NCBI GenBank assembly: GCA_049366695.1
Contig: JBMNCR010000084.1
Coordinates: 1-56,126 of the forward strand
DNA length: 56,126 nucleotides
Direction: 5' to 3'
Source of the DNA: JBMNCR01 sp049366695
GTDB taxonomy: Bacteria > Bacillota > Clostridia > Eubacteriales > Alkalibacteraceae
The notes beneath the pieces are model-generated. The model was given only the letters and a program-made list of their open reading frames with translations. It was not told where the DNA came from and searched no databases. The first letter of the stretch is position 1. Every line of letters starts with the position of its first letter. The translations under genes and the position numbers were made by a program. Shown here piece after piece: positions 41,202 through 49,079 of this stretch.

Positions 41202-41231
41202 ATATATATATATATATACAATATATATATA
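41202..41231 (-). repeat. TA-dinucleotide tract in the gapB-like 5' UTR
   Basis: Alternating AT run interrupted by ACA, between the promoter (41249-41278) and the gene. Such tracts can change length by slippage. Confidence 0.75.
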
Positions 41232-41248
41232 GGCTTTATACAGTAAGA

Positions 41249-41278
41249 AGTATAACATAAATAATATAAAGTATGCAA
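41249..41278 (-). promoter_or_regulatory. Promoter of the gapB-like gene
   Basis: Minus strand TTGCAT (41273-41278), 18 bp, TATACT (41249-41254). Confidence 0.7.
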
Positions 41279-41431
41279 TAAAAGAGGAACAACTTTTTTT
41301 AATTTTTATATTTATTAATTTATGAATTTAGCATAGATGAAGAACATGTTTTTCATTTGTTAATTATATTTAATAAGGATAAACTTTTTCTCACTTTATA
41401 GAAATATTTTTGATAAAAAAACACTTATCTA

Positions 41432-41460
41432 TTGATATTTTATAACAATAGTACTATAAT
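41432..41460 (+). promoter_or_regulatory. Promoter of the cggR-gap operon
   Basis: TTGATA (41432-41437), 17 bp, TATAAT (41455-41460). Confidence 0.8.
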
Positions 41461-41468
41461 CTAATTAA

Positions 41469-41492
41469 TGACCCGCTGGGACAAATAAGACC
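41469..41492 (+). promoter_or_regulatory. Candidate CggR operator
   Basis: Just downstream of the -10, TGACCCGCTGGGACAAATAA followed by GACC contains GGGAC and two GACC half-elements, similar to the GGGAC-type half-sites of CggR operators in Bacillus. Position and neighbour gene support the call; the exact half-sites are uncertain. Confidence 0.55.
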
Positions 41493-41555
41493 TATAAAAA
41501 TTTGTATAAAACAAGTAATTATAGAAAATAGTAATTATAGGGATGAGGGATTTTT

Positions 41556-42578
41556 TTGGAAAGACATGAATTTATAAATGTTCAAAAAAAAATAATACCT
41601 GAAATTATTGATTTGATGGAATTAAGGTATAATGTTTTGTTATTTATTAAAGCAAATCAACCTATTGGGAGACGAAATTTAGCACAAGAATTATCTGTAA
41701 GTGAAAGACAGATAAGAAATGAAATAGATTTTTTATTGATGCAAAGCTTTGTAGAAGTTGAAAGACAAGGCATACACCTTACAAAAACAGGTGAAGAAAT
41801 ACTTATTCAATTAAAAGGAGTCATTTATAGTTATAAAAATCTTGAAGACTTAGTTGTAAAAGTCAAAGAAAAATTAAAAATAAAAAAGGTATATATTATT
41901 TCAGGTGATTGCCAAAAAAATAAATTGATACTAGAATTTATGGGCAAAAAAGTGGGAGAATATATTCTAAGTATAGTCAAAGGAAATTCTGTAATTGGTC
42001 TTACTGGAGGGAGTAGCGTAGCCTCTGTTGCTAAGAATATATCTGAGATAAGTTATCCAAAAGTTACAGTTATACCAGCAAGAGGTGGAATAGGAAAAAG
42101 ACATTCAACGCAAGCTAATAGTATAGTGTCTACTCTTGCAGATAAGTTGAATGCTAAAAAAGAAATGCTTCATATACCAGATTATGTAGATAAAGAAATC
42201 TTAGATGCTTTAAAGTCATATCCAGATATTAGAGAAGTTTTTGATAAATATGAATTAATAGATATAATGATTTTTGGTATAGGAAAAGCTGATGTAATGG
42301 CAAAAAGGCGTAATTTACCAGAATATAAAATAAAGGAACTAATTAGTAAAAATGCGATAGGAGAGGCTTTTGGCTACTATTTTGATGCTAATGGTAATGT
42401 AGTAGAGCCGTCTAGTAGTGTAGGTATTAGTTTAGAAGATTATAAAAGGATACCTAATATTATAGCTATAGCTGGTGGAAAAGATAAAGCAAATGCTATA
42501 ATCGCCACTTGTAAAATAAATAAAGATTTAGTTTTAGTAACAGATGAAAGTGCAGCACTAGAAATTTTAAAAACATAA
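41556..42578 (+). CDS. cggR: Central glycolytic genes regulator CggR
   Basis: 340-residue SorC-family repressor. The N-terminal winged helix (residues about 30-90, NLAQELSVSERQIRNEIDFL) binds DNA. The C-terminal effector domain starts near 110 and has the sugar-phosphate-binding segments GLTGGSSVASVAKNIS and GIGKADVMAKRR. In Bacillus, fructose-1,6-bisphosphate releases CggR from the gap operon promoter. Here cggR is the first gene of gap-pgk-tpiA-gpmI-eno, so it should repress itself and the operon. TTG start at 41556, 6 nt after GAGGG. Confidence 0.94.
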   Translation: MERHEFINVQKKIIPEIIDLMELRYNVLLFIKANQPIGRRNLAQELSVSERQIRNEIDFLLMQSFVEVERQGIHLTKTGEEILIQLKGVIYSYKNLEDLVVKVKEKLKIKKVYIISGDCQKNKLILEFMGKKVGEYILSIVKGNSVIGLTGGSSVASVAKNISEISYPKVTVIPARGGIGKRHSTQANSIVSTLADKLNAKKEMLHIPDYVDKEILDALKSYPDIREVFDKYELIDIMIFGIGKADVMAKRRNLPEYKIKELISKNAIGEAFGYYFDANGNVVEPSSSVGISLEDYKRIPNIIAIAGGKDKANAIIATCKINKDLVLVTDESAALEILKT

Positions 42579-42591
42579 GGGAGGAAATAGT

Positions 42592-43596
42592 ATGACAGTA
42601 AAAGTTGCAATTAATGGGTTTGGAAGAATAGGGCGTCTTGCATTCAGATTAATGTTTGGTGATTCAAATTTTGAGATAGTGGCTTTAAATGATTTGACAG
42701 ATGCTAAAACACTAGCTTATCTATTAAAGTATGACACTTCACATGGTAATTACAGAATTGATTCAATTGAATCAAAAGATGGGGCAATTGTAATTGATGG
42801 AAAAGAGATTAAAATACTAGCTGAGAGAGATCCTCAAAGCTTGCCTTGGAAAGAGATGGGTATTGATGTTGTTATAGAATCAACTGGATTCTTTGCATCA
42901 AAAGATGGAGCTGAAAAGCATATTAAAGCTGGAGCAAAAAAAGTAATTGTATCTGCACCTGCAAAAGGCGATGTAAAAACAATAGTTTATAATGTAAACC
43001 ATGAAGACTTAGATGGAAGTGAAACAGTAATTAGTGGAGCATCTTGTACCACAAACTGTTTAGCTCCAATTGCCAAAATATTAAATGATAATTTTGAAAT
43101 TGAAAGTGGTTTAATGACAACAATTCATGCATATACAAATGACCAATCTACTTTGGATGCACCACATAAAGATTTAAGAAGAGGTAGAGCAGCAGCAGCT
43201 AATATCGTACCAACAAGCACAGGAGCAGCTGTAGCAGTAGGGAAAGTTTTGCCTGAATTAAATGGTAAATTAGACGGAGGAGCAATGAGAGTTCCTGTGA
43301 CTACTGGATCATTAGTGGATTTAACATTAAAGTTGAAAAAAGATGTTTCAGTCGAAGAAATTAATAGTGCTATGAAAGCTGCTTCAAATGAAAGTTTAGG
43401 TTATAACGAAGATGCTATTGTTTCATCAGATATAGTTGGAATAAATTATGGATCACTTTTTGATTCAACTCTTACTAAGTTATTAGATGTTGATGGAGAT
43501 CAGCTTGTAAAAGTTGTATCGTGGTATGATAATGAGATGTCATATACTTCTCAGCTAGTAAGACTTGCAAAATATGTTGGTTCTTTGATAAAATAA
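42592..43596 (+). CDS. gap: Glycolytic glyceraldehyde-3-phosphate dehydrogenase
   Basis: 334 residues. NAD-binding VAINGFGRIGRLAF with Asp34 in ALNDLTD (NAD-type); catalytic Cys in SGASCTTNCLAP (about residue 152) with His in TTIHAYTND (about 179). The C-terminus WYDNEMSYTSQLV replaces the WGYS of many homologues, a form found in Clostridia. GGGAGG lies 8 nt before the ATG and 4 nt after the cggR stop. A terminator follows, so gap may be expressed more strongly than the genes behind it. Confidence 0.97.
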   Translation: MTVKVAINGFGRIGRLAFRLMFGDSNFEIVALNDLTDAKTLAYLLKYDTSHGNYRIDSIESKDGAIVIDGKEIKILAERDPQSLPWKEMGIDVVIESTGFFASKDGAEKHIKAGAKKVIVSAPAKGDVKTIVYNVNHEDLDGSETVISGASCTTNCLAPIAKILNDNFEIESGLMTTIHAYTNDQSTLDAPHKDLRRGRAAAANIVPTSTGAAVAVGKVLPELNGKLDGGAMRVPVTTGSLVDLTLKLKKDVSVEEINSAMKAASNESLGYNEDAIVSSDIVGINYGSLFDSTLTKLLDVDGDQLVKVVSWYDNEMSYTSQLVRLAKYVGSLIK

Positions 43597-43609
43597 ATTT
43601 CGATAAAAT

Positions 43610-43636
43610 GGGAAGGGGATACCCCCTTCCTTTTTT
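43610..43636 (+). terminator. Terminator between gap and pgk
   Basis: GGGAAGGGG / CCCCCTTCC stem, AT loop, T6. It is GC-rich and strong, placed inside the glycolytic gene run. Confidence 0.85.
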
Positions 43637-43730
43637 AAAGGAAAGTCATTTTTCTTGATAAGAAAGAAAAATTAATGTATCATTCTATGTATGTGTATGT
43701 ATAATTTTCTATAAAAAGGAGGAGATTACA

Positions 43731-44921
43731 TTGACTAAAAAGAGTATTAAAAATATATCGCTAAAAGGAAAAAAGGTATTAATGAGAGCAGATTTTAATG
43801 TGCCTTTTAATGAAAATAAAGAAATAACCGATAATGCAAGAATATTAGGAGCTTTACCCACAATTGAGTATATAATCAATCAGGGGGGGAAACTAATATT
43901 AATGTCGCATTTAGGCAGACCAAAAGGACAACCTAACCCAAAATATTCATTAAATCCTGTGGCTAAAGAATTATCTAGGTTATTAAGTAAAGAAGTAACT
44001 TTTACTGGTGATAATCAAGTAGTTAGTGATAAGATAAAAGACGTTGTTTCAAATATGAATGATGGAGACATTGTTCTTCTTGAAAATACTAGATTTAGAA
44101 AAGAAGAAAAAGAAAATGATCCTAGGTTTGCAAGAGAGTTAGCATCAATAGGAGATGTTTTTGTGAATGATGCTTTTGGAGCAGTTCATAGAGCACATGC
44201 ATCTACTGCTGGTATAGCTGAATTTTTACCAGCTGTATCTGGTCTACTAATTGAGAAAGAATTAAGAATTATGGGTAGCGCATTAGAGAACCCTCAACGA
44301 CCTTTTGTAGCTATTTTAGGAGGTGCGAAAGTATCTGATAAAATAGGTGTAATAAATAATCTTTTAGAAAAAGTTGACGTTTTGATTGTAGGTGGTGGAA
44401 TGGCATATACATTCCTTAAAGCTCAAGGTTATGAAATTGGAACTTCACTATTGGAAGAAGAAAAGATTGAATTAGCAAAAGAATTAATGAAAAAAGCAAA
44501 TGAAAAAGGAGTAAAATTATTACTTCCACAAGATATTGTTGTAAGCGAAGAATTTGCTGCTGATGCACAATATCAGTGTGTAGATATAGATTCTATACCA
44601 TCAGATAAAATGGGTCTTGACATAGGAGAAAAAACTAAAATAATATTTAGTGAGACGGTAAAAAATGCAAAGACTACTATATGGAATGGTCCGATGGGTG
44701 TGTTTGAATTCGATGCTTTCGCAAAGGGAACATATGCTATAGCTAAAGCAATGGTTGAATCAGATGCTGTTACTATAATTGGTGGTGGTGACTCAGCTGC
44801 TGCAGTGAAAAAATTAGGTTTTGCTGATAAAATGACTCATATATCTACAGGTGGAGGAGCTTCACTAACATTTTTAGAAGGTAAAAAATTACCGGGAATA
44901 GAAGTACTAGAAGATATTTAA
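43731..44921 (+). CDS. pgk: Phosphoglycerate kinase
   Basis: 396 residues with the signature KKVLMRADFNVPF (residues 14-26), the substrate-binding SHLGRPKG, and ATP-site GGAKVSDKIGVI (about 198). TIIGGGDSAAAVKK (about 344-357) closes the nucleotide site. TTG start at 43731 with AAAGGAGGAG about 8 nt upstream. A TATAAT at 43700-43705 with a poor -35 may provide a secondary promoter after the gap terminator. Confidence 0.97.
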   Translation: MTKKSIKNISLKGKKVLMRADFNVPFNENKEITDNARILGALPTIEYIINQGGKLILMSHLGRPKGQPNPKYSLNPVAKELSRLLSKEVTFTGDNQVVSDKIKDVVSNMNDGDIVLLENTRFRKEEKENDPRFARELASIGDVFVNDAFGAVHRAHASTAGIAEFLPAVSGLLIEKELRIMGSALENPQRPFVAILGGAKVSDKIGVINNLLEKVDVLIVGGGMAYTFLKAQGYEIGTSLLEEEKIELAKELMKKANEKGVKLLLPQDIVVSEEFAADAQYQCVDIDSIPSDKMGLDIGEKTKIIFSETVKNAKTTIWNGPMGVFEFDAFAKGTYAIAKAMVESDAVTIIGGGDSAAAVKKLGFADKMTHISTGGGASLTFLEGKKLPGIEVLEDI

Positions 44922-44933
44922 GGAGGTCAAAAA

Positions 44934-45677
44934 ATGAGAAAACCAATTATTGCAGGTAATTGGAAAATGAATAATGACAAAGCTACAACTGAAAAATTTC
45001 TTCAAGATATTATTAAAAAATTACAAAATGTAGAGATTGAAGTTGTAATATGCCCTGTATTTACTTCGTTAGATTCTGCTATTGAGATTTTAAAAGATTC
45101 TGATGTAAAAGTGGGAGCACAAAATATGCATTGGGATAAATCAGGGGCTTTTACTGGTGAAATTTCTGGAGAAATGTTAAAAGAAATTGGAGTAGATTAT
45201 GTAATTATAGGTCATTCAGAAAGAAGAGAATACTTTAACGAGACAGATGAAACTGTAAATAAAAAGCTTATAAAAGCTTTAAAAATAGGGATAACACCTA
45301 TAGTATGTGTAGGTGAAAGTTTAGCTCAACGAGAAAGTGGTGTGCAGAGAGATATTGTTACTAATCAGATAAAAATAGCATTAAAAAACGTATCTCAGCA
45401 TCAAATGCCTGAGATTGTTATCGCATATGAACCGATATGGGCAATAGGTACAGGTAAAACTGCTACTAGTGAACAGGCTGAAGAAGTATGTAAATGGATT
45501 AGAGAGTGTATAGCTGAATTATATACTGAAGATATTTCTGAAAAAGTAAGAATTCAGTATGGAGGCAGTGTAAAAACAAATAATATTGCAGAACTTATGA
45601 GTATGCCTAATATTGATGGAGCGCTTGTAGGAGGAGCAAGTTTAAAGTTGGATTTTGCAGAGATAATTAATTTTTAA
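44934..45677 (+). CDS. tpiA: Triosephosphate isomerase
   Basis: 247 residues. Substrate Lys in GNWKMNND (about residue 11), catalytic His in IIGHSERREYF (about 95), catalytic Glu in IAYEPIWAIGTGKTA (about 165-179), and the phosphate-binding loop GGSVKTNN. AGGAGG precedes the ATG by 7 nt. Confidence 0.97.
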   Translation: MRKPIIAGNWKMNNDKATTEKFLQDIIKKLQNVEIEVVICPVFTSLDSAIEILKDSDVKVGAQNMHWDKSGAFTGEISGEMLKEIGVDYVIIGHSERREYFNETDETVNKKLIKALKIGITPIVCVGESLAQRESGVQRDIVTNQIKIALKNVSQHQMPEIVIAYEPIWAIGTGKTATSEQAEEVCKWIRECIAELYTEDISEKVRIQYGGSVKTNNIAELMSMPNIDGALVGGASLKLDFAEIINF

Positions 45678-45728
45678 TTATTAAATTAAATCTTTATAAT
45701 GCCTTGTTATAAATTGTTAAAGGGGGTA

Positions 45729-47270
45729 TTGAAAAATAATATGTTAAGTGCACTTATAATATTAGACGGATATGGTTATACAAATGAAATTAGAGGAAAT
45801 GCAATAAAAGCAGCAAATACTACTAATATGGATAAACTATGGGATGAGAATCCTCATGCATTTTTGAGTGCAAGTGGTTTTGACGTGGGGTTGCCTAATG
45901 GCCAAATGGGAAATTCAGAAGTAGGACATTTAAATCTAGGTGCAGGAAGAATTATTTATCAAGAATTAACTCGAATAACAAAAGCAATTGAAGATGAAGA
46001 GTTTTATAAGAATATTCAATTGAATGAAGCGGTAGAAAACGCAATAAAGAATAATTCTTCTCTTCATCTTATGGGATTGCTTTCTGATGGTGGAGTACAT
46101 AGTCATATTGAACATCTTTATGCATTATTAGAAATGGCTAAAAGAAAAGGCTTGAAAGAAAACGTGTATATACATTGTTTTTTAGACGGAAGAGATACTG
46201 CACCAACTAGTGGGATTAAATTTATTGAACAATTAGAAGAAAAAATTAATGAGTTGCAAATAGGTACTATTGCCAGTGTGTCTGGTAGATATTATGCAAT
46301 GGATAGAGATAATAGATGGGAAAGAGTTAAATTAGCATATGATGCTATGAGTACAGCTATAGGAGAAACGGCAAGTACAGCTATTGAAGCCGTGAAAAGA
46401 TCGTATAGTGATAATACTAATGATGAATTCGTACTTCCAACTATAATAGTTGATGAAAAAGGTCCTAAAGGAATAATTAAAGAAAGTGATTCAGTAATAT
46501 TCTTTAATTTTAGACCTGATAGAGCTAGACAAATTAGTAGAGCATTTACAGAAAAGGATTTTGCTGATTTTGAAAGAGAAGATGGATATATACCAATTCA
46601 TTTTGTTTCTATGACTCAATATGATAAAACTTTAAAAAATGTTAAAATAGCATATAAACCGCAAGTTATTACTAATACTTTAGGCGAGTATTTAAGTTAT
46701 AAAGGATTAAAACAATTACGGATAGCGGAAACTGAGAAATATGCTCATGTAACATATTTCTTTAATGGTGGAGTAGAAAAAGAATATGAAGGAGAAGAAA
46801 GGATACTAGTACCTTCTCCTAAGGTAGCTACTTATGATTTGAAACCAGAAATGAGTGCTTATGAAGTAACAGATAAAGTTATTCAAGCAATAAATAACAA
46901 GGATTATTCTCTGATAGTATTAAATTTTGCTAATTGTGACATGGTAGGTCATACAGGAATATTTGAAGCAACTGTAAAAGCTGTAGAAGTAGTAGATGAA
47001 TGTCTTGGAAAAGTAATTGAGGCAATAGATGCAAGAGGTGGAAAAGCTATAATTACTGCTGATCATGGTAATGCAGAACAAATACTGGATACGGTCACTA
47101 ATAAACCCCATACTGCTCATACATCGAATAAGGTAAAATGTGTTTTGACAGGTGAGAAAGATGTGAAATTAGTTGATGGTAAATTAGCAGATATAGCCCC
47201 TACTTTATTAGATATATTAAAAATTGAAAAACCAGTTGAAATGACTGGAGAATCACTAATAGATAAATAA
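45729..47270 (+). CDS. gpmI: 2,3-bisphosphoglycerate-independent phosphoglycerate mutase
   Basis: 513 residues of the alkaline phosphatase superfamily. LIILDGYG near the start provides a metal Asp. The phosphoserine lies in GQMGNSEVGHLNLGAGR (about residue 62), and the second metal site includes NFANCDMVGHTG and TADHGNAEQ. A TTG at 45729 sits 5 nt after AAAGG; the ATG at 45741 is 14 nt from the AAAGGGGG run, so TTG is chosen with moderate certainty. It is co-transcribed with tpiA and eno. Confidence 0.95.
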   Translation: MKNNMLSALIILDGYGYTNEIRGNAIKAANTTNMDKLWDENPHAFLSASGFDVGLPNGQMGNSEVGHLNLGAGRIIYQELTRITKAIEDEEFYKNIQLNEAVENAIKNNSSLHLMGLLSDGGVHSHIEHLYALLEMAKRKGLKENVYIHCFLDGRDTAPTSGIKFIEQLEEKINELQIGTIASVSGRYYAMDRDNRWERVKLAYDAMSTAIGETASTAIEAVKRSYSDNTNDEFVLPTIIVDEKGPKGIIKESDSVIFFNFRPDRARQISRAFTEKDFADFEREDGYIPIHFVSMTQYDKTLKNVKIAYKPQVITNTLGEYLSYKGLKQLRIAETEKYAHVTYFFNGGVEKEYEGEERILVPSPKVATYDLKPEMSAYEVTDKVIQAINNKDYSLIVLNFANCDMVGHTGIFEATVKAVEVVDECLGKVIEAIDARGGKAIITADHGNAEQILDTVTNKPHTAHTSNKVKCVLTGEKDVKLVDGKLADIAPTLLDILKIEKPVEMTGESLIDK

Positions 47271-47300
47271 GATAAATAATAGATGAAAGGAGTATTAGAT

Positions 47301-48593
47301 ATGACAATAGTTAATGATGTATATGCTAGAGAAATATTGGATTCTAGAGGTAATCCAACAGTTGAAGTGGAGGTAGTCTTGGAAAGTGGAGCTTTTGGTA
47401 GAGCAGCAGTGCCTTCAGGTGCATCAACGGGAGCGTTTGAAGCAGTTGAATTAAGAGACGGAGACAACGAAAGATATCTTGGGAAAGGTGTTTTAAAGGC
47501 AGTAGAAAATATTAACGAAATTATTGCAGCACAAGTGATAGGAATGGATGCCTTAGATCAAGTAGGGATAGATAATCTAATGATAGCATTAGATGGGACT
47601 CCAAATAAAAGTAAATTAGGTGCAAATGCTATACTAGGTGTTTCTTTAGCTATTGCTAAAGCCGCTGCAGAAGCTTGTGGATTATCAATTTATCAATATC
47701 TTGGAGGGGTAAATGCAAAAACTTTACCAGTGCCGATGATGAATATTTTAAATGGTGGAGAACATGCAGACAATAATGTGGATATTCAAGAATTTATGGT
47801 AATGCCTGTTGGTGCAGATAGTTTTAAAGAAGCTTTAAGAATGTGTGCAGAAATATTCCATAATCTTAAAAAGGTTTTATCATCAAAAGGTTTAAGCACA
47901 TCGGTTGGTGATGAAGGGGGATTCGCCCCAAACTTGTCTTCAAATGAGGAAGCTTTGGAAGTTATAATACAAGCTATCGAAAAAGCAGGGTATAAACCCG
48001 GGGAAGATATTTATTTATCTATGGATGTTGCAGCAACTGAAATGTATAAAGAAGAAGATGGCAAGTATCATCTTACTGGAGAAGGTGTTGTAAAAACAGC
48101 TTCAGAAATGGTAGATTTTTATGAAGATATGATAAATAAATATCCTATTATTTCTATTGAAGATGGCTTGTCAGAAGAAGATTGGGATGGTTGGAAACAA
48201 TTAAGTGATAGATTAGGCAGTAGAGTTCAATTGGTAGGTGACGATTTATTTGTAACAAATACTGAAAGATTAAAAAAAGGTATTGATTTGAAAATTGCAA
48301 ATTCAATATTGATAAAAGTTAATCAGATAGGAACATTAACAGAGACTCTTGATGCAATAGAAATGGCAAAAAGAGCTGGATATACTGCAGTAATATCTCA
48401 TAGATCCGGAGAAACTGAGGATTGTACTATTGCTGATTTAGTAGTAGCAGTAAATGCAGGACAAATTAAAACTGGAGCACCATCTAGAACAGACAGAGTA
48501 GTTAAATATAATCAATTATTAAGAATTGAAGATGAATTGTGGGAATCATCAAAGTATGATGGAATAGAAACTTTCTATAATTTAAATAGATAA
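47301..48593 (+). CDS. eno: Enolase
   Basis: 430 residues. N-terminal ILDSRGNPTVEVEV, the GGEHADNNVDIQEFM segment, metal ligands in SMDVAATEMY, SIEDGLSEEDWDGW and LVGDDLFVTN, the catalytic Lys in ILIKVNQIGT, and the signature SHRSGETED (about residue 371). ATG 47301 follows AAAGGAG by 8 nt; an in-frame ATG at 47283 precedes that site and is not used. Confidence 0.97.
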   Translation: MTIVNDVYAREILDSRGNPTVEVEVVLESGAFGRAAVPSGASTGAFEAVELRDGDNERYLGKGVLKAVENINEIIAAQVIGMDALDQVGIDNLMIALDGTPNKSKLGANAILGVSLAIAKAAAEACGLSIYQYLGGVNAKTLPVPMMNILNGGEHADNNVDIQEFMVMPVGADSFKEALRMCAEIFHNLKKVLSSKGLSTSVGDEGGFAPNLSSNEEALEVIIQAIEKAGYKPGEDIYLSMDVAATEMYKEEDGKYHLTGEGVVKTASEMVDFYEDMINKYPIISIEDGLSEEDWDGWKQLSDRLGSRVQLVGDDLFVTNTERLKKGIDLKIANSILIKVNQIGTLTETLDAIEMAKRAGYTAVISHRSGETEDCTIADLVVAVNAGQIKTGAPSRTDRVVKYNQLLRIEDELWESSKYDGIETFYNLNR

Positions 48594-48613
48594 ATATAAT
48601 ATGATGTTATTAT

Positions 48614-48640
48614 AAGATCCCTTTTTGGGGTCTTTTTTTT
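48614..48640 (+). terminator. Terminator of the glycolytic operon
   Basis: AAGATCCC / GGGGTCTT stem, T5 loop, T7 tail. Confidence 0.88.
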
Positions 48641-48755
48641 GATAAAAAAGTAACATAATATATGGAATCATTATTACAAGTTTTACTTGAAGATAATAAC
48701 AAATTCTTAATTATTTTCATGTAATGGTAGCCTTTATTAATTTCAAATTTTTCAT

Positions 48756-48784
48756 TTGATATTAATTGTATACTGTGTTACAAT
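48756..48784 (+). promoter_or_regulatory. Promoter of secG
   Basis: TTGATA (48756-48761), 17 bp, TACAAT (48779-48784). Confidence 0.7.
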
Positions 48785-48815
48785 ACATTTGTTAATCAGT
48801 TTTAGGAGGTGCAAA

Positions 48816-49043
48816 GTGCAAAAAGTACTAATAGTAATACTTATTATCTCCAGTTTAGTTTTAATTGCAAGTATTTTACTTCAATCTGGTAAAAGTGCAG
48901 GTCTTTCAGGTTCAATAGCTGGTGGAGCAGAAAATCTATTTGGTAAGAAAAAAGCCAGAGGCTATGAAGCTATTTTAGAAAAAGCTACTGCCATTTCTGC
49001 TGTTGCATTTATGTTGTCTGCATTTATTAATTCAATTATATAA
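48816..49043 (+). CDS. secG: Preprotein translocase subunit SecG
   Basis: 75 residues with two transmembrane helices (about 2-22 and 52-73) and the conserved cytoplasmic loop LLQSGKSAGLSGSIAGGAE. GTG start at 48816, 5 nt after AGGAGGT; the frame is open further upstream into the promoter, which cannot be coding. Upstream of rnr-smpB in Firmicutes, secG is the common neighbour; here a pyrophosphatase gene lies between. Confidence 0.95.
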   Translation: MQKVLIVILIISSLVLIASILLQSGKSAGLSGSIAGGAENLFGKKKARGYEAILEKATAISAVAFMLSAFINSII

Positions 49044-49079
49044 AATGAAATTTTAAAAAATGAGGAGGAATTTATTACA

